Origin: Candidatus Blautia excrementigallinarum
GTDB taxonomy: Bacteria > Bacillota > Clostridia > Lachnospirales > Lachnospiraceae
Direction: 5' to 3'
NCBI GenBank assembly: GCA_019119235.1
Contig: DWXL01000015.1
Coordinates: forward strand, 1 to 40,215
Length of the DNA stretch: 40,215 bases
The position numbers were made by a program, and so were the translations under genes. Of this stretch, positions 32,193 through 40,215 are shown piece after piece. Position 1 is the stretch's first letter; every line of letters begins with the position of its first letter. Under the pieces are notes generated by a model. The model did not search any database. It worked only from the letters and a program-made list of their open reading frames with translations, and was not told the origin of the DNA.

Positions 32193-34319
32193 GTGACTTT
32201 ATTTGAAAGTGTTTTCGCAGGAAACGACGCGGTCTATGGCCTTACCGAGAACGCCATTGACGAAGCGATCAAAGCTCATGGAGCGGACAAAGCAGTCAGC
32301 TTCCCCAACACCGCTTATTCCCTTCCCTGCTACTACGCAGTAACAGGAACCAAGGTAGGCACACTTGGAGAGCTGAAAGAAGCGCTCGGGGTTGTGAAGA
32401 CCCTGATGACAAGAGAGAAAAGGACCCACGACGTATTTATGTCCGGTGTGGCTACAGCGCTCTGCGCGGAGTTCATCGAGGTCCTGAAATACATCGACGG
32501 CGCGGTTCCCTACGAAGAGCCCTGCTACGGCCATCTTGCCGACGCAGTGATCCGTGAACTGGGCGTGCCGCTGGTAACAGGCGATATCCCCGGCGTAGCC
32601 GTGATCCTGGGCAAAGCTCCTTCCGCAGAGGAAGCGGCGGCCCTGGTAAAATCCTACCAGGCACAGGGTATCCTTGTGACCCTGACCGGAGATATCATCG
32701 ATCAGCTTGCAGAGATCAACTATAAGACAGGCGCCAACGTACGTGTGATCCCGCTGGGCAAGGATGTTACATCTGTGATCCACGTAGTATCTGTAGCGAT
32801 CCGCGCGGCTCTGATCTTCGGTAACGTAAAACCGGGCGACGCTGCAGCTCTTATGGAATACACCATGAAACGTGTTCCGGCGTTCGTAAACGCATTCGCA
32901 CCGCTGAACGACGTGATCGTCGCATGCGGAGCAGGCGCTATCGCACTTGGCTTCCCGGTAATCACCGACCAGGCGGACGTTGCGAGAGTACCGAAGAGCC
33001 TGATCTGCCAGACAGATATCAGCAAATGGAACGCAACCTCCCTTGAGGCCCGCGACATCAAGATCAAGATCACCAATATCGATATCCCGGTAGCGTTCGC
33101 GTCCGCATTCGAGGGCGAGATCATCCGCCGCAAGGATATGCAGGTAGAGTTCGACGGATCCCGTGTGGACTGCGCGGAACTTGTACAGACCTGTGACGCC
33201 AGTGAGGTAGAGGACCACAAGATCACCGTGATCGGACCGGAAGCAGACGAGATGGAGCTTGGAAGCAAGAACTGCATCGCATACGTTGTGAAGGTTGCCG
33301 GCAAGAACATGCAGGCAGACTTTGAGCCGGTTATCGAGCGTAAGTTCCATAACTACATCAACTGCATCGAGGGCGTATACCATACAGGCCAGAGAGACAT
33401 GCAGCGTATCCGTATCAGCATCGACGCGTTCAACGCAGGATTCCGCATCAAACACATCGGAGAAGTGCTTTACTCTCAGGTGAAGAACGAATTCGACGCG
33501 GTTGTGGATAAATGCGAAGTAGTGATCTACACAGATCCGGCAGAATGTAAGAGAGTACGCCATGAGGTGGCTATCCCCACATTCGAGAAACGTGACGAGC
33601 GTCTGGATAACCTGACAGACGAGTCTGTAGACGTATACTACAGCTGTATCCTTTGCCAGGCATTCTCCCCCAGCCACGTATGCGTGGTAACACCGGAGAG
33701 ACTGGGACTGTGCGGAGCCGTATCATGGCTTGACGCCAAGGCGACCAACGAGCTGGATCCGGCAGGACCTTGCCAGGTGATCACCAAAGAGCGTCCCATC
33801 GATGAGAACCTTGGTTCTTATGAGGACGTAGACGAGGCAGTGAAGAAACTTTCCCAGGGCGCACTGGAGCATGTAACCCTGTATTCCATCATGCAGGATC
33901 CCATGACCTCCTGCGGATGCTTCGAATGTATCTGCGGTATCGAGCCGTTCTCCAACGGCGTTGTCATCGCCAACCGTGAGTACGCGGGTATGACACCTCT
34001 TGGAATGACCTTCCCGGAGATGGCATCCATGACAGGCGGCGGCGTGCAGACACCGGGCTTCATGGGACACGGCAAGCACTTCATCTCTTCCAAGAAGTTT
34101 ATGAAGGCAGAGGGCGGAATCGAGCGTATCGTATGGATGCCCAAGGAGCTGAAAGACTTCGTGGCAGAGCGTCTGAACAAGACGGCAAAAGAGCTTTACG
34201 GAATCGACAATTTCACAGACATGGTCGGAGACGAGACAGTAGCGACAGATCCGGAGACACTGGTGGCTTTCCTTACCGAGAAGAACCATCCGGCACTTGC
34301 ACTGGATCCGATGATGTAA
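32193..34319 (+). CDS. acsB: CO-methylating acetyl-CoA synthase (beta subunit of CODH/ACS)
   Basis: A 708-residue enzyme joining CO, a methyl group from the corrinoid protein and CoA into acetyl-CoA. GTG start at 32193, with AGGAGG eight bases upstream. The A-cluster is complete: Cys485, Cys488, Cys497 and Cys507 (in VYYSCILCQAFSPSHVC and LGLCGAVSW) hold the cubane and bridging nickel, and Cys574-Gly-Cys576 binds the distal nickel; spacing is identical to Moorella ACS (506, 509, 518, 528, 595, 597). The N-terminal ~300 residues form the CODH-binding domain typical of bacterial ACS and absent from archaeal CdhC. Confidence 0.98.
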   Translation: MTLFESVFAGNDAVYGLTENAIDEAIKAHGADKAVSFPNTAYSLPCYYAVTGTKVGTLGELKEALGVVKTLMTREKRTHDVFMSGVATALCAEFIEVLKYIDGAVPYEEPCYGHLADAVIRELGVPLVTGDIPGVAVILGKAPSAEEAAALVKSYQAQGILVTLTGDIIDQLAEINYKTGANVRVIPLGKDVTSVIHVVSVAIRAALIFGNVKPGDAAALMEYTMKRVPAFVNAFAPLNDVIVACGAGAIALGFPVITDQADVARVPKSLICQTDISKWNATSLEARDIKIKITNIDIPVAFASAFEGEIIRRKDMQVEFDGSRVDCAELVQTCDASEVEDHKITVIGPEADEMELGSKNCIAYVVKVAGKNMQADFEPVIERKFHNYINCIEGVYHTGQRDMQRIRISIDAFNAGFRIKHIGEVLYSQVKNEFDAVVDKCEVVIYTDPAECKRVRHEVAIPTFEKRDERLDNLTDESVDVYYSCILCQAFSPSHVCVVTPERLGLCGAVSWLDAKATNELDPAGPCQVITKERPIDENLGSYEDVDEAVKKLSQGALEHVTLYSIMQDPMTSCGCFECICGIEPFSNGVVIANREYAGMTPLGMTFPEMASMTGGGVQTPGFMGHGKHFISSKKFMKAEGGIERIVWMPKELKDFVAERLNKTAKELYGIDNFTDMVGDETVATDPETLVAFLTEKNHPALALDPMM

Positions 34320-34329
34320 TAATTTACGG

Positions 34330-34357
34330 CGGAGAATGGGGCTTTCCTCATTCTCCG
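34330..34357 (+). terminator. Stem-loop after acsB
   Basis: A 12-bp stem (34330-34341 with 34346-34357, one G-U) and CTTT loop, but no T-run follows. It may protect the 3' end or end transcription partially before the acsD promoter. Confidence 0.45.
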
Positions 34358-34426
34358 GCGTTATGCTTTCAGAAAGCAGTCGTGAAAACTGACAGAAAGG
34401 TTTGCCTATTTTTGGCGGAATCTGCC

Positions 34427-34456
34427 TTGTCAATAACCTATGAACTGTTGTATAAT
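34427..34456 (+). promoter_or_regulatory. Promoter of acsDCE-acsV
   Basis: TTGTCA (34427-34432), 18 bases, perfect TATAAT (34451-34456), about 55 bases before the acsD ATG. It lets the corrinoid protein genes be made apart from the CODH/ACS genes. Confidence 0.75.
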
Positions 34457-34511
34457 ATGCAATAGAGTATAAATATCAATACTTAAATTTTTAAGAGGAG
34501 GCTAATAAGAA

Positions 34512-35453
34512 ATGCCGTTTAATCAGAAACCACAAAAGTTTAATGCGAAGATTAACTCAGTCACAATCGGAAGCGGAGACAAGACTGTGACAATCGGCGG
34601 AGACAGCACATTTCCGTTCTACACCTTTGACGCTCCGTCAGAGAACTGCCCGAAGATCGGCGTAGAGATTTCTGACATGGGCCTTGAAGGCGTATCTGAG
34701 GGAATCAAAGCATACTACGACGGAGCTTCCACCATGGCTGACATCGCGAAGAAAGCAGCCTCTATGGAGGGCGCTGACTTTGTCGCACTGATCCTGGAAG
34801 GCGGAGATCCCAACGGTGAGAACAAGTCCATCGACGAGCTGATCGCAGTTGTCAAGGAAGTTGCCGACGCAGTTGACTGTCCGCTTGTTGTAGAGGGATG
34901 CAAGAACGTAGAGAAGGATGCGGAACTTCTTCCGAAGGTTGCAGAGGTTCTTCAGGGAAGAAACGCTCTGATCCTTTCCGAGAAAGAAGAGAACTACAAG
35001 GCTATCGGCGCAGCTGCAGGTCTGGCATACAATCAGATCGTAGGCGCTGAGTCCGCGGTAGATATCAACCTTGCGAAGCAGCTGAACGTTGTTACAACAC
35101 AGCTTGGCGTAGATCCCAAGAAGATCGTTATGAATATCGGAAGTGCGGCAGCAGGCTACGGATATGAATATGTGGTTTCCACTATGGACCGTATCAAAGG
35201 TGCTGCTCTCGGCCAGAACGACAATATGCTTCAGATGCCTATCATTACACCTGTATCCGCAGAGACATGGGGCGTGAAGGAAGCTACAGCTTCCGAAGCC
35301 GACATGCCGGAGTGGGGCCCGCAGGACGAGCGTGGAATCGACATGGAGATCATGACAGCCGCAGCAGACCTGGCAGCAGGTTCTGACGCTGTGATCTTAA
35401 GACATCCGGAATCTGTTAAGACAATTTCCAAGATGATCAAAGCACTTGTGTAA
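34512..35453 (+). CDS. acsD: Corrinoid iron-sulfur protein small subunit
   Basis: A 313-residue TIM-barrel subunit of the heterodimeric corrinoid iron-sulfur protein (CFeSP), which carries the methyl group from methyltransferase AcsE to ACS. Family marks: an N-terminal KFNAKINSVTIGSGDKTVTI, FVALILEGGDPNGENKS (about 90-106), the VVEGCKNVEKDAELLP segment and VMNIGSAAAGYGYEYVVSTMDRI (split by a loop) near 205-230. Length is usual. AGAGGAGG stands about 11 bases from ATG, rather far. It lies upstream of acsC by 22 bases, as its partner. Confidence 0.97.
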   Translation: MPFNQKPQKFNAKINSVTIGSGDKTVTIGGDSTFPFYTFDAPSENCPKIGVEISDMGLEGVSEGIKAYYDGASTMADIAKKAASMEGADFVALILEGGDPNGENKSIDELIAVVKEVADAVDCPLVVEGCKNVEKDAELLPKVAEVLQGRNALILSEKEENYKAIGAAAGLAYNQIVGAESAVDINLAKQLNVVTTQLGVDPKKIVMNIGSAAAGYGYEYVVSTMDRIKGAALGQNDNMLQMPIITPVSAETWGVKEATASEADMPEWGPQDERGIDMEIMTAAADLAAGSDAVILRHPESVKTISKMIKALV

Positions 35454-35475
35454 CGAATAGGAGGATAATTGAGCT

Positions 35476-36822
35476 ATGGCACTGAATGGTATTCAGATCT
35501 TTAAATTAACACCAAAGAAAAACTGTAAGGAATGTGGATGTCCGACGTGTATGGCTTTCGCTATGAAAGTTGCACAGGGCGCTATGCAGATCGAGCAGTG
35601 TCCGCATATGTCAGAAGACGCGCTGGCTACTCTTTCCGAGGCTACCGCGCCGCCGATGAAGACCATCAAGATCGGAACAGGCGACGGCGAGTTCACTCTC
35701 GGAGGAGAGACTGTTCTCTACAGACATGAGAAGACATTTGTCAGCAAGACAAGATATGCAGTATCTCTCTGCACAGGCATGAGCGACGCTGAGGTTGACG
35801 CGAAACTTGCTGAAATCCCGGTAGTTGACTATGAGCGTATCGGCGAGAGAATGCATGTTGAGCTTGTATATGTAAACTGCGGAGCAGACGCAGACGCGGC
35901 TAAATATACAGCGCTGGTTGAGAAGGCCAAAGGCCTTGGAAGAACTCTGATCCTGGGATGCACTGATCCCGAGATCGCGAAAGCCGCTCTTGAAGTATGC
36001 AAGGACAGCAAACCGGTTCTGAACGGAGCAAACGCTTCCAACTATGAAGCTATGAACGCAGTTGCCACAGAGGCAGGCGTTGTTCTGGGCGTATCCGGTA
36101 AAGATATCAACGAATTATATGACACAACAGCAGCACTTGAGAAACTGGGCAACAAGAACCTCGTTCTTGACACCACAGGCGCTGACGCAAAAGAAACATT
36201 CGCAAATACTGTACTGGTTCGCCGTGCAGCTCTGAAAGATCAGGACAGAACCTTCGGTTATCCGTCTCTGGTCAACCTTGTTAAGATCGCTCAGGGCGAC
36301 AAACATCTGCAGGCAGCACTGGCAGCACTGTTTACCATGAAATACGGTTCCATCGTTGTAATGGAAGAGATGACATACGCAGAAGCGCTTCCGCTTTACG
36401 GACTGCGCCAGAACGTATTTACAGACCCGCAGAAGCCGATGAAGGTAGAGCCGGGTATCTACCCGCTGAACGGCGCGGACGAGAATTCTCTCGTAGTTAC
36501 CACTGTAGACTTCGCTCTTACTTACTTCGTTGTATCCGGAGAGCTGGAGCGTTCCGGTGTTCCGCTTAACTTCGTTATCAACGACGCCGGCGGACTTTCC
36601 GTTCTTACCTCCTGGGCTGCAGGTAAATTCTCCGGAACAAGCATTTCCGAGTTCATCAAAGAGAATGTTGAGCCGAAGGTAAAATGCAGAAAACTCGTGA
36701 TCCCCGGCAAGGTAGCCGTACTGAAGGGCGATCTGGAAGCAAAACTTCCGGGATGGGAGATCATCGTAGGACCGAGAGAAGCAGTACAGCTTGTGAAGTT
36801 CTTAAAGGATATGCAGGCATAA
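35476..36822 (+). CDS. acsC: Corrinoid iron-sulfur protein large subunit
   Basis: A 448-residue subunit with three parts. The N-terminal domain binds a low-potential 4Fe-4S cluster through Cys17, Cys20, Cys25 and Cys42 (NCKECGCPTCMAFA and QCPHMS). The middle (about 95-320) is a TIM barrel. The C-terminal ~120 residues, from VDFALTYFVVSGELERSG on, form the cobamide-binding Rossmann-like domain with INDAGGLSVLTSWAAGKFSG. Cobalt is base-off here and has to be kept Co(I); the cluster and AcsV restore it after oxidation. ATG follows AGGAGG by nine bases. Confidence 0.97.
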   Translation: MALNGIQIFKLTPKKNCKECGCPTCMAFAMKVAQGAMQIEQCPHMSEDALATLSEATAPPMKTIKIGTGDGEFTLGGETVLYRHEKTFVSKTRYAVSLCTGMSDAEVDAKLAEIPVVDYERIGERMHVELVYVNCGADADAAKYTALVEKAKGLGRTLILGCTDPEIAKAALEVCKDSKPVLNGANASNYEAMNAVATEAGVVLGVSGKDINELYDTTAALEKLGNKNLVLDTTGADAKETFANTVLVRRAALKDQDRTFGYPSLVNLVKIAQGDKHLQAALAALFTMKYGSIVVMEEMTYAEALPLYGLRQNVFTDPQKPMKVEPGIYPLNGADENSLVVTTVDFALTYFVVSGELERSGVPLNFVINDAGGLSVLTSWAAGKFSGTSISEFIKENVEPKVKCRKLVIPGKVAVLKGDLEAKLPGWEIIVGPREAVQLVKFLKDMQA

Positions 36823-36865
36823 CTGCACCTTATCATAACAAAGTAATGTAAAGGAGAACACAGGT

Positions 36866-37651
36866 ATGGCAAAATTTGTAGTAATCGGAGAAAGACTTTC
36901 AACAACAGCTCCCGCTGTAAACAAAGCTTTCATGGAAAGAGATCCGGAGCCGATCATCAAGAGAGCAAAACAGCAGCTTGACGCAGGCGCTACTTATCTG
37001 GATGTTAATATCGGACCGGCTGAGAACGACGGCGAGGATCTGATGAAGTGGGCGGTTCAGCTCCTTCAGTCCGAGTTCGACAACGTTCCGCTTGCTCTTG
37101 ATACAACCAATAAAAAAGCAATCGAAGCCGGAATTTCTGTTTACAACAGAAGCAAAGGCAAACCGATCGTTAACTCTGCAGACGCAGGCGACAGAATTTC
37201 CAACATCGACCTTGCGGCAGCTAACGACGCTATCGTTATCGCTCTCTGCTCATCAGGAATGATCGCATCCGACAACGACGAGCGTATGATGCACTGCCAG
37301 AACATGCTGGAGAGAGGCCTTGGCCTTGGCATGGAAGCAGAGGATCTGTGGTTTGACCCGCTGTTCGTAGTTGTTAAAGGTATGCAGGAAAAACAGATGG
37401 AAGTTCTGGAAGCAATCAAAATGTTCTCCGATATGGGACTTAACTCTACCGGCGGACTTTCCAACAACAGCAACGGTATGCCGAAAGCTATCCGTCCGAT
37501 CATGGATTCCGCTCTGGTAGCTATGGCAATGATGCAGGGTCTTACCTCCGCAATTGTCAACCCCAATGATCTTCGTCTTATGGAGACCATTAAATCCTGT
37601 GACGTATTCAAAGGAAACACTCTGTACGCAGATTCTTATCTGGAGATCTGA
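36866..37651 (+). CDS. acsE: 5-methyltetrahydrofolate:corrinoid/iron-sulfur protein methyltransferase
   Basis: A 261-residue TIM-barrel pterin-binding enzyme moving the methyl group from CH3-H4folate to the cobalt of CFeSP. Typical stretches: IGERLSTTAPAVNKAF (6-21), the pterin-site YLDVNIGPAENDGEDLMKW (about 49-67), LALDTTNKKAIEAGI, IVNSADAGDR and GLSNNSNGMPKAIRP (about 197-211). The asparagine of the NNSNG segment corresponds to the residue that hydrogen-bonds the pterin N5 region in Moorella MeTr. Length (262 in Moorella) is nearly equal. AAGGAG is nine bases before ATG. A stable hairpin separates it from acsV. Confidence 0.97.
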   Translation: MAKFVVIGERLSTTAPAVNKAFMERDPEPIIKRAKQQLDAGATYLDVNIGPAENDGEDLMKWAVQLLQSEFDNVPLALDTTNKKAIEAGISVYNRSKGKPIVNSADAGDRISNIDLAAANDAIVIALCSSGMIASDNDERMMHCQNMLERGLGLGMEAEDLWFDPLFVVVKGMQEKQMEVLEAIKMFSDMGLNSTGGLSNNSNGMPKAIRPIMDSALVAMAMMQGLTSAIVNPNDLRLMETIKSCDVFKGNTLYADSYLEI

Positions 37652-37736
37652 TCCGCCGGCAGACAATCCGTTCTGCGGTAAGGGAACGCTATGTGCAGGC
37701 GGTCCCGGAGAAGAGTTTTATAGTGTACATAACCAA

Positions 37737-37773
37737 GATGAGGGCTGGAGACTTCGGTCTTCAGCCCTTCATC
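37737..37773 (+). other. UUCG-capped stable stem-loop between acsE and acsV
   Basis: A 16-bp stem (37737-37752 with 37757-37773, one bulge, one G-U) closed by C-TTCG-G, the exceptionally stable tetraloop. No T-run follows, and the acsV ribosome site (AGGAGAAAGG) begins six bases later. More likely an mRNA stability or processing element than a terminator. Confidence 0.75.
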
Positions 37774-37799
37774 TATCTTAGGAGAAAGGTGGTTGCCTG

Positions 37800-39728
37800 A
37801 TGTTTAAGGTAACGTTTGCTTTTGAAGACGGCAGTGTAACAGAAACGTATGCCAATACAGGAGACAATCTCCTGGAGATCGCCCGAGAAGCCAATGTGGC
37901 GATCGATGCTCCCTGCTCCGGGAACGGAGCCTGCGGGAAATGCCGCGTTCAGTTAAAGAACGGCGAGCTGGAAACAAAGAAAACACTTCATATTTCCGAT
38001 GAAGAATTTGAGGAAGGATGGCGTCTGGCCTGCATGAGCAAGATTATTGCAGACGTGGAGGTGCTTGTTCCGGACATTGCTTCCGCTTACAAGAGCAGGA
38101 TGAAAGTCGCGGATTTAAGCTCAAGAGAAGAAATCGCCATTTTTGAAAACGCCAAGAGAGAGATCGAACTGGCGGGTATTGAATTGAAAAACAGCCTTGA
38201 CGTGGTGGAGGTTCGGATGGAAGAACCTACTCTGGACGATACCATGCCTGACATCGAAAGGCTTTCGCGCGCGCTGCGCAAGTTTATGAACCTGAAGCGT
38301 GTGAGAATCCCCTATACGGTTCTCAGAAAGCTTCCGGATGTTCTCAGAAACAGTAAGTTTTCTGTGAAATGTGTGCTTAGGACAACACCGGACGATATGT
38401 TCGTATATGATATTTTTGACAGCAGAGAAGACGTGGTGATCGGCGGACTTGCGGTGGATATCGGTACCACTACAGTATCCGCTGTTCTGATCAACATGGA
38501 GACGGGAGAGATCCTGGCGAAGAGCTCTGCCGGTAACGGACAGATCCGTTATGGAGCCGACGTTATCAACCGTATTATCGAGGCGGCCAAACCGGGTGGC
38601 CAGAAGAAGCTGCAGGACGCGGTGATCAAGGAGACCATCAATCCCATGATCCATGAGATGTGCAAAAGCATTGGTTTTCCCAAAGACAGGATCTACCGTA
38701 TGTGCGTGGCTTCCAACACGACGATGAATCATCTGTTCGCCGGCATCAACGCAGATTATCTCCGTATGGAGCCGTACATCCCGGCGTTCTTTAAAACTAA
38801 TTCGCTGTTCTCCTCGGATGTGGGGATCGACATCAACCAGGATGCGCATATTATTATCGCGCCCAATATCGGAAGCTATGTAGGCGGCGATATTACCGCG
38901 GGCACCCTGGTGAGCATGATCTGGAACAGACCGGAATTCTCCCTGTTCATCGATCTGGGAACCAACGGTGAGCTTGTATTCGGCAACTCTGACTTCATGA
39001 TGAGCTGCGCCTGCTCTGCGGGACCGGCTTTCGAGGGAGGAGACATCAGCTGCGGCATGCGAGCCACAGACGGAGCTATCGAAGCCTGTACCATTGATAA
39101 AGATACCATGGAACCTACCTATACCGTTGTGGGAGACCCCGGCACGAAACCTGTGGGACTGTGCGGATCCGGTATCATTGATGTGATCAGCGAGCTGTTC
39201 ATGGCCGGCATCATCAATCCCAAGGGCAAGTTTGTCCGGGAAGGAAAGAGAGTACGCCACGACCAGTATGGAATGGGCAGCTATATCATTGCTTTTGAGG
39301 AGGAAGCCGGCACCACGAAGGATGTGGAGATCACAGAAGTGGATATCGACAACTTCATCCGTGCGAAAGGCGCGATCTTCTCAGCGATAAGGACTATGCT
39401 TTCCTCGCTGGATTTCGACGTGTCCATGATCGACGACGTCTATGTCGCGGGCGGTATCGGAAGCGGTATCAATATGCGCAACGCGGTGAATATCGGAATG
39501 TTCCCGGATATTCCTCTGGAGAAGTTCCACTATATCGGCAACTCCTCCCTGACCGGAGCTTATCTGATGCTTCTTTCCACGCCGGCGGAGCAGAAGACGT
39601 ACAAGCTTGCGTCCAATATGACTTATCTGGAGCTTTCCGCAGTACCGACCTATATGGACGAATTTGTTGGAGCCTGCTTCATTCCTCATACAGACGCGTC
39701 CATGTTCCCGTCCGTACAGCAGAAATAA
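37800..39728 (+). CDS. acsV: Reductive activator of corrinoid iron-sulfur protein (RACo/AcsV)
   Basis: A 642-residue protein. The N-terminal plant-type 2Fe-2S ferredoxin domain (1-95) has Cys39, Cys45, Cys48 and Cys78 (APCSGNGACGKCRV and WRLACMS). A linker (about 96-210) follows, then the ASKHA ATPase domain (about 215-620) with GGLAVDIGTTTVSAVL as phosphate loop, NIGSYVGGDITAGTL, FIDLGTNGELVFG and YVAGGIGSGINMRNA. It uses ATP hydrolysis to drive the uphill electron transfer that returns Co(II) of CFeSP to Co(I). Start ATG 37800 follows AGGAGAAAGGTGG. It lies after the CFeSP and methyltransferase genes, its substrate system. Confidence 0.95.
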   Translation: MFKVTFAFEDGSVTETYANTGDNLLEIAREANVAIDAPCSGNGACGKCRVQLKNGELETKKTLHISDEEFEEGWRLACMSKIIADVEVLVPDIASAYKSRMKVADLSSREEIAIFENAKREIELAGIELKNSLDVVEVRMEEPTLDDTMPDIERLSRALRKFMNLKRVRIPYTVLRKLPDVLRNSKFSVKCVLRTTPDDMFVYDIFDSREDVVIGGLAVDIGTTTVSAVLINMETGEILAKSSAGNGQIRYGADVINRIIEAAKPGGQKKLQDAVIKETINPMIHEMCKSIGFPKDRIYRMCVASNTTMNHLFAGINADYLRMEPYIPAFFKTNSLFSSDVGIDINQDAHIIIAPNIGSYVGGDITAGTLVSMIWNRPEFSLFIDLGTNGELVFGNSDFMMSCACSAGPAFEGGDISCGMRATDGAIEACTIDKDTMEPTYTVVGDPGTKPVGLCGSGIIDVISELFMAGIINPKGKFVREGKRVRHDQYGMGSYIIAFEEEAGTTKDVEITEVDIDNFIRAKGAIFSAIRTMLSSLDFDVSMIDDVYVAGGIGSGINMRNAVNIGMFPDIPLEKFHYIGNSSLTGAYLMLLSTPAEQKTYKLASNMTYLELSAVPTYMDEFVGACFIPHTDASMFPSVQQK

Positions 39729-39790
39729 GGCCGGAGCAGAAGCGCCGTCCGGCGACGGCATATTTAATCTAAGTTTAACAGAGGTGTGCA

Positions 39791-40215
39791 ATGAATTCTG
39801 ACATAAATGAGTTAAAATCCGGCGGAGAGGAATTCCTCTCTGTGGGAGACAGACTGGGATATGAAAAAGACAGCAAGGAGAGGATGCCCTGGGAGCATTA
39901 TCTGGACGCCTACGGCAAAGCTGATCCCGTAGAAATCGCGGCCAGACTTCAGATCCCCTATAATCAGGACACGAAGTGCTTTACCCTTCCTTTTCTGGGA
40001 TCTGTATATGAGATCTCATGGCCTGAGTTTCGGGTCAGCCATCATGAGGACGGGCAGAAGTATTATTCGCTGGAGGAGATGATCTATGCCAGAATCCTGA
40101 CCATCCGTTTTCTTCTTGAGGGCTCTGCCGTCAAAGGAAGCGGCAGGATGAAAACCTACCGGGAAATGCCCTGGGGCGAAGTGTATCTCCGCCAGTTTGA
40201 CGGAAGATGTATCAA
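39791..40215 (+). CDS. DUF3786 domain-containing protein (3' truncated by window)
   Basis: An open frame of at least 141 residues from ATG 39791 (AGAGGTG upstream) running off the window end. It begins MNSDINELKSGG and contains PVEIAARLQIPYNQDTK, FTLPFLGSVYEISWPEF, the LLEGSAVKGSG stretch and YREMPWGEVY, the last of which is characteristic of DUF3786. This domain is found in anaerobes, often beside or fused to corrinoid or iron-sulfur proteins of the Wood-Ljungdahl pathway, but its function is not known. It is 62 bases downstream of acsV with only a small hairpin (about 39743-39758) between, so it is probably in the same transcript. Confidence 0.8.
   Translation, partial: MNSDINELKSGGEEFLSVGDRLGYEKDSKERMPWEHYLDAYGKADPVEIAARLQIPYNQDTKCFTLPFLGSVYEISWPEFRVSHHEDGQKYYSLEEMIYARILTIRFLLEGSAVKGSGRMKTYREMPWGEVYLRQFDGRCI

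Noticed and set aside
32199-33677. 492-codon open frame on the minus strand opposite acsB
   Set aside because: Shadow of acsB; the sense strand encodes all A-cluster ligands.
1-40215. CRISPR arrays, tRNA or rRNA genes, insertion sequences and prophage genes
   Set aside because: None was seen on reading the window; the repeats present are single inverted repeats without spacers or transposase genes.

Overview
The window looks like a chromosome segment of an anaerobic, spore-forming, acetogenic Firmicute, most likely a Lachnospiraceae member close to Blautia. This rests on a complete carbonyl (CODH/ACS) branch of the Wood-Ljungdahl pathway, SpoIID and SleB-type sporulation/germination proteins, a T-box-controlled pheST operon, a clostridial-type 6S RNA, sigma-A promoters and strong AGGAGG ribosome sites. 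The genus is inferred from style and gene order; no database search was possible.

Layout. 1-2612: end of an ABC-2 permease, a DUF362 protein, a ~100-nt inverted-repeat element and a convergent cytidylate-kinase-like gene. 3040-8306: SleB-like cell wall hydrolase, thrC, 6S RNA with its own promoter and terminator, galM and a SpoIID-domain protein. 8385-13859: YihY/BrkB membrane protein, T-box leader, pheS, pheT and a histidine phosphatase. 14125-16758: a two-gene MotA/TolQ-like plus MotB/OmpA-like motor resembling ZorA-ZorB of the Zorya defence system, but without Zorya effectors, behind its own promoter. 16875-20824: rplS, a signal-peptidase-I homologue lacking both catalytic residues, ylqF/rbgA, rnhB, yraN (apparent ATA start) and pgeF. 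20828-27496: prs on the minus strand, a DUF512 radical-SAM-like/PDZ protein overlapping der, plsY, gpsA and a minus-strand aldo/keto reductase.

27727-40215 is the acetogenesis island. A Rex-like 22-bp palindrome and a strong promoter precede a His-rich small protein, cooT and cooC (a nickel-delivery set comparable to cooCTJ of Rhodospirillum). Then follow acsA (CODH), a second CooC/AcsF-like ATPase, acsB (ACS), a second promoter, acsD and acsC (corrinoid iron-sulfur protein), acsE (methyltransferase), acsV (reductive activator of the corrinoid protein) and the start of a DUF3786 gene cut by the window edge. Together these reduce CO2 to CO, take a methyl group from methyl-tetrahydrofolate via the corrinoid protein and make acetyl-CoA. 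Genes of the methyl branch (formate dehydrogenase, fhs, folD, metF) are not in this window.

The strongest leads for new biology are the orphan ZorAB-like motor, the His-rich/CooT/CooC nickel set with a Rex-like operator, the doubly substituted signal peptidase homologue, and the ATA-initiated yraN.
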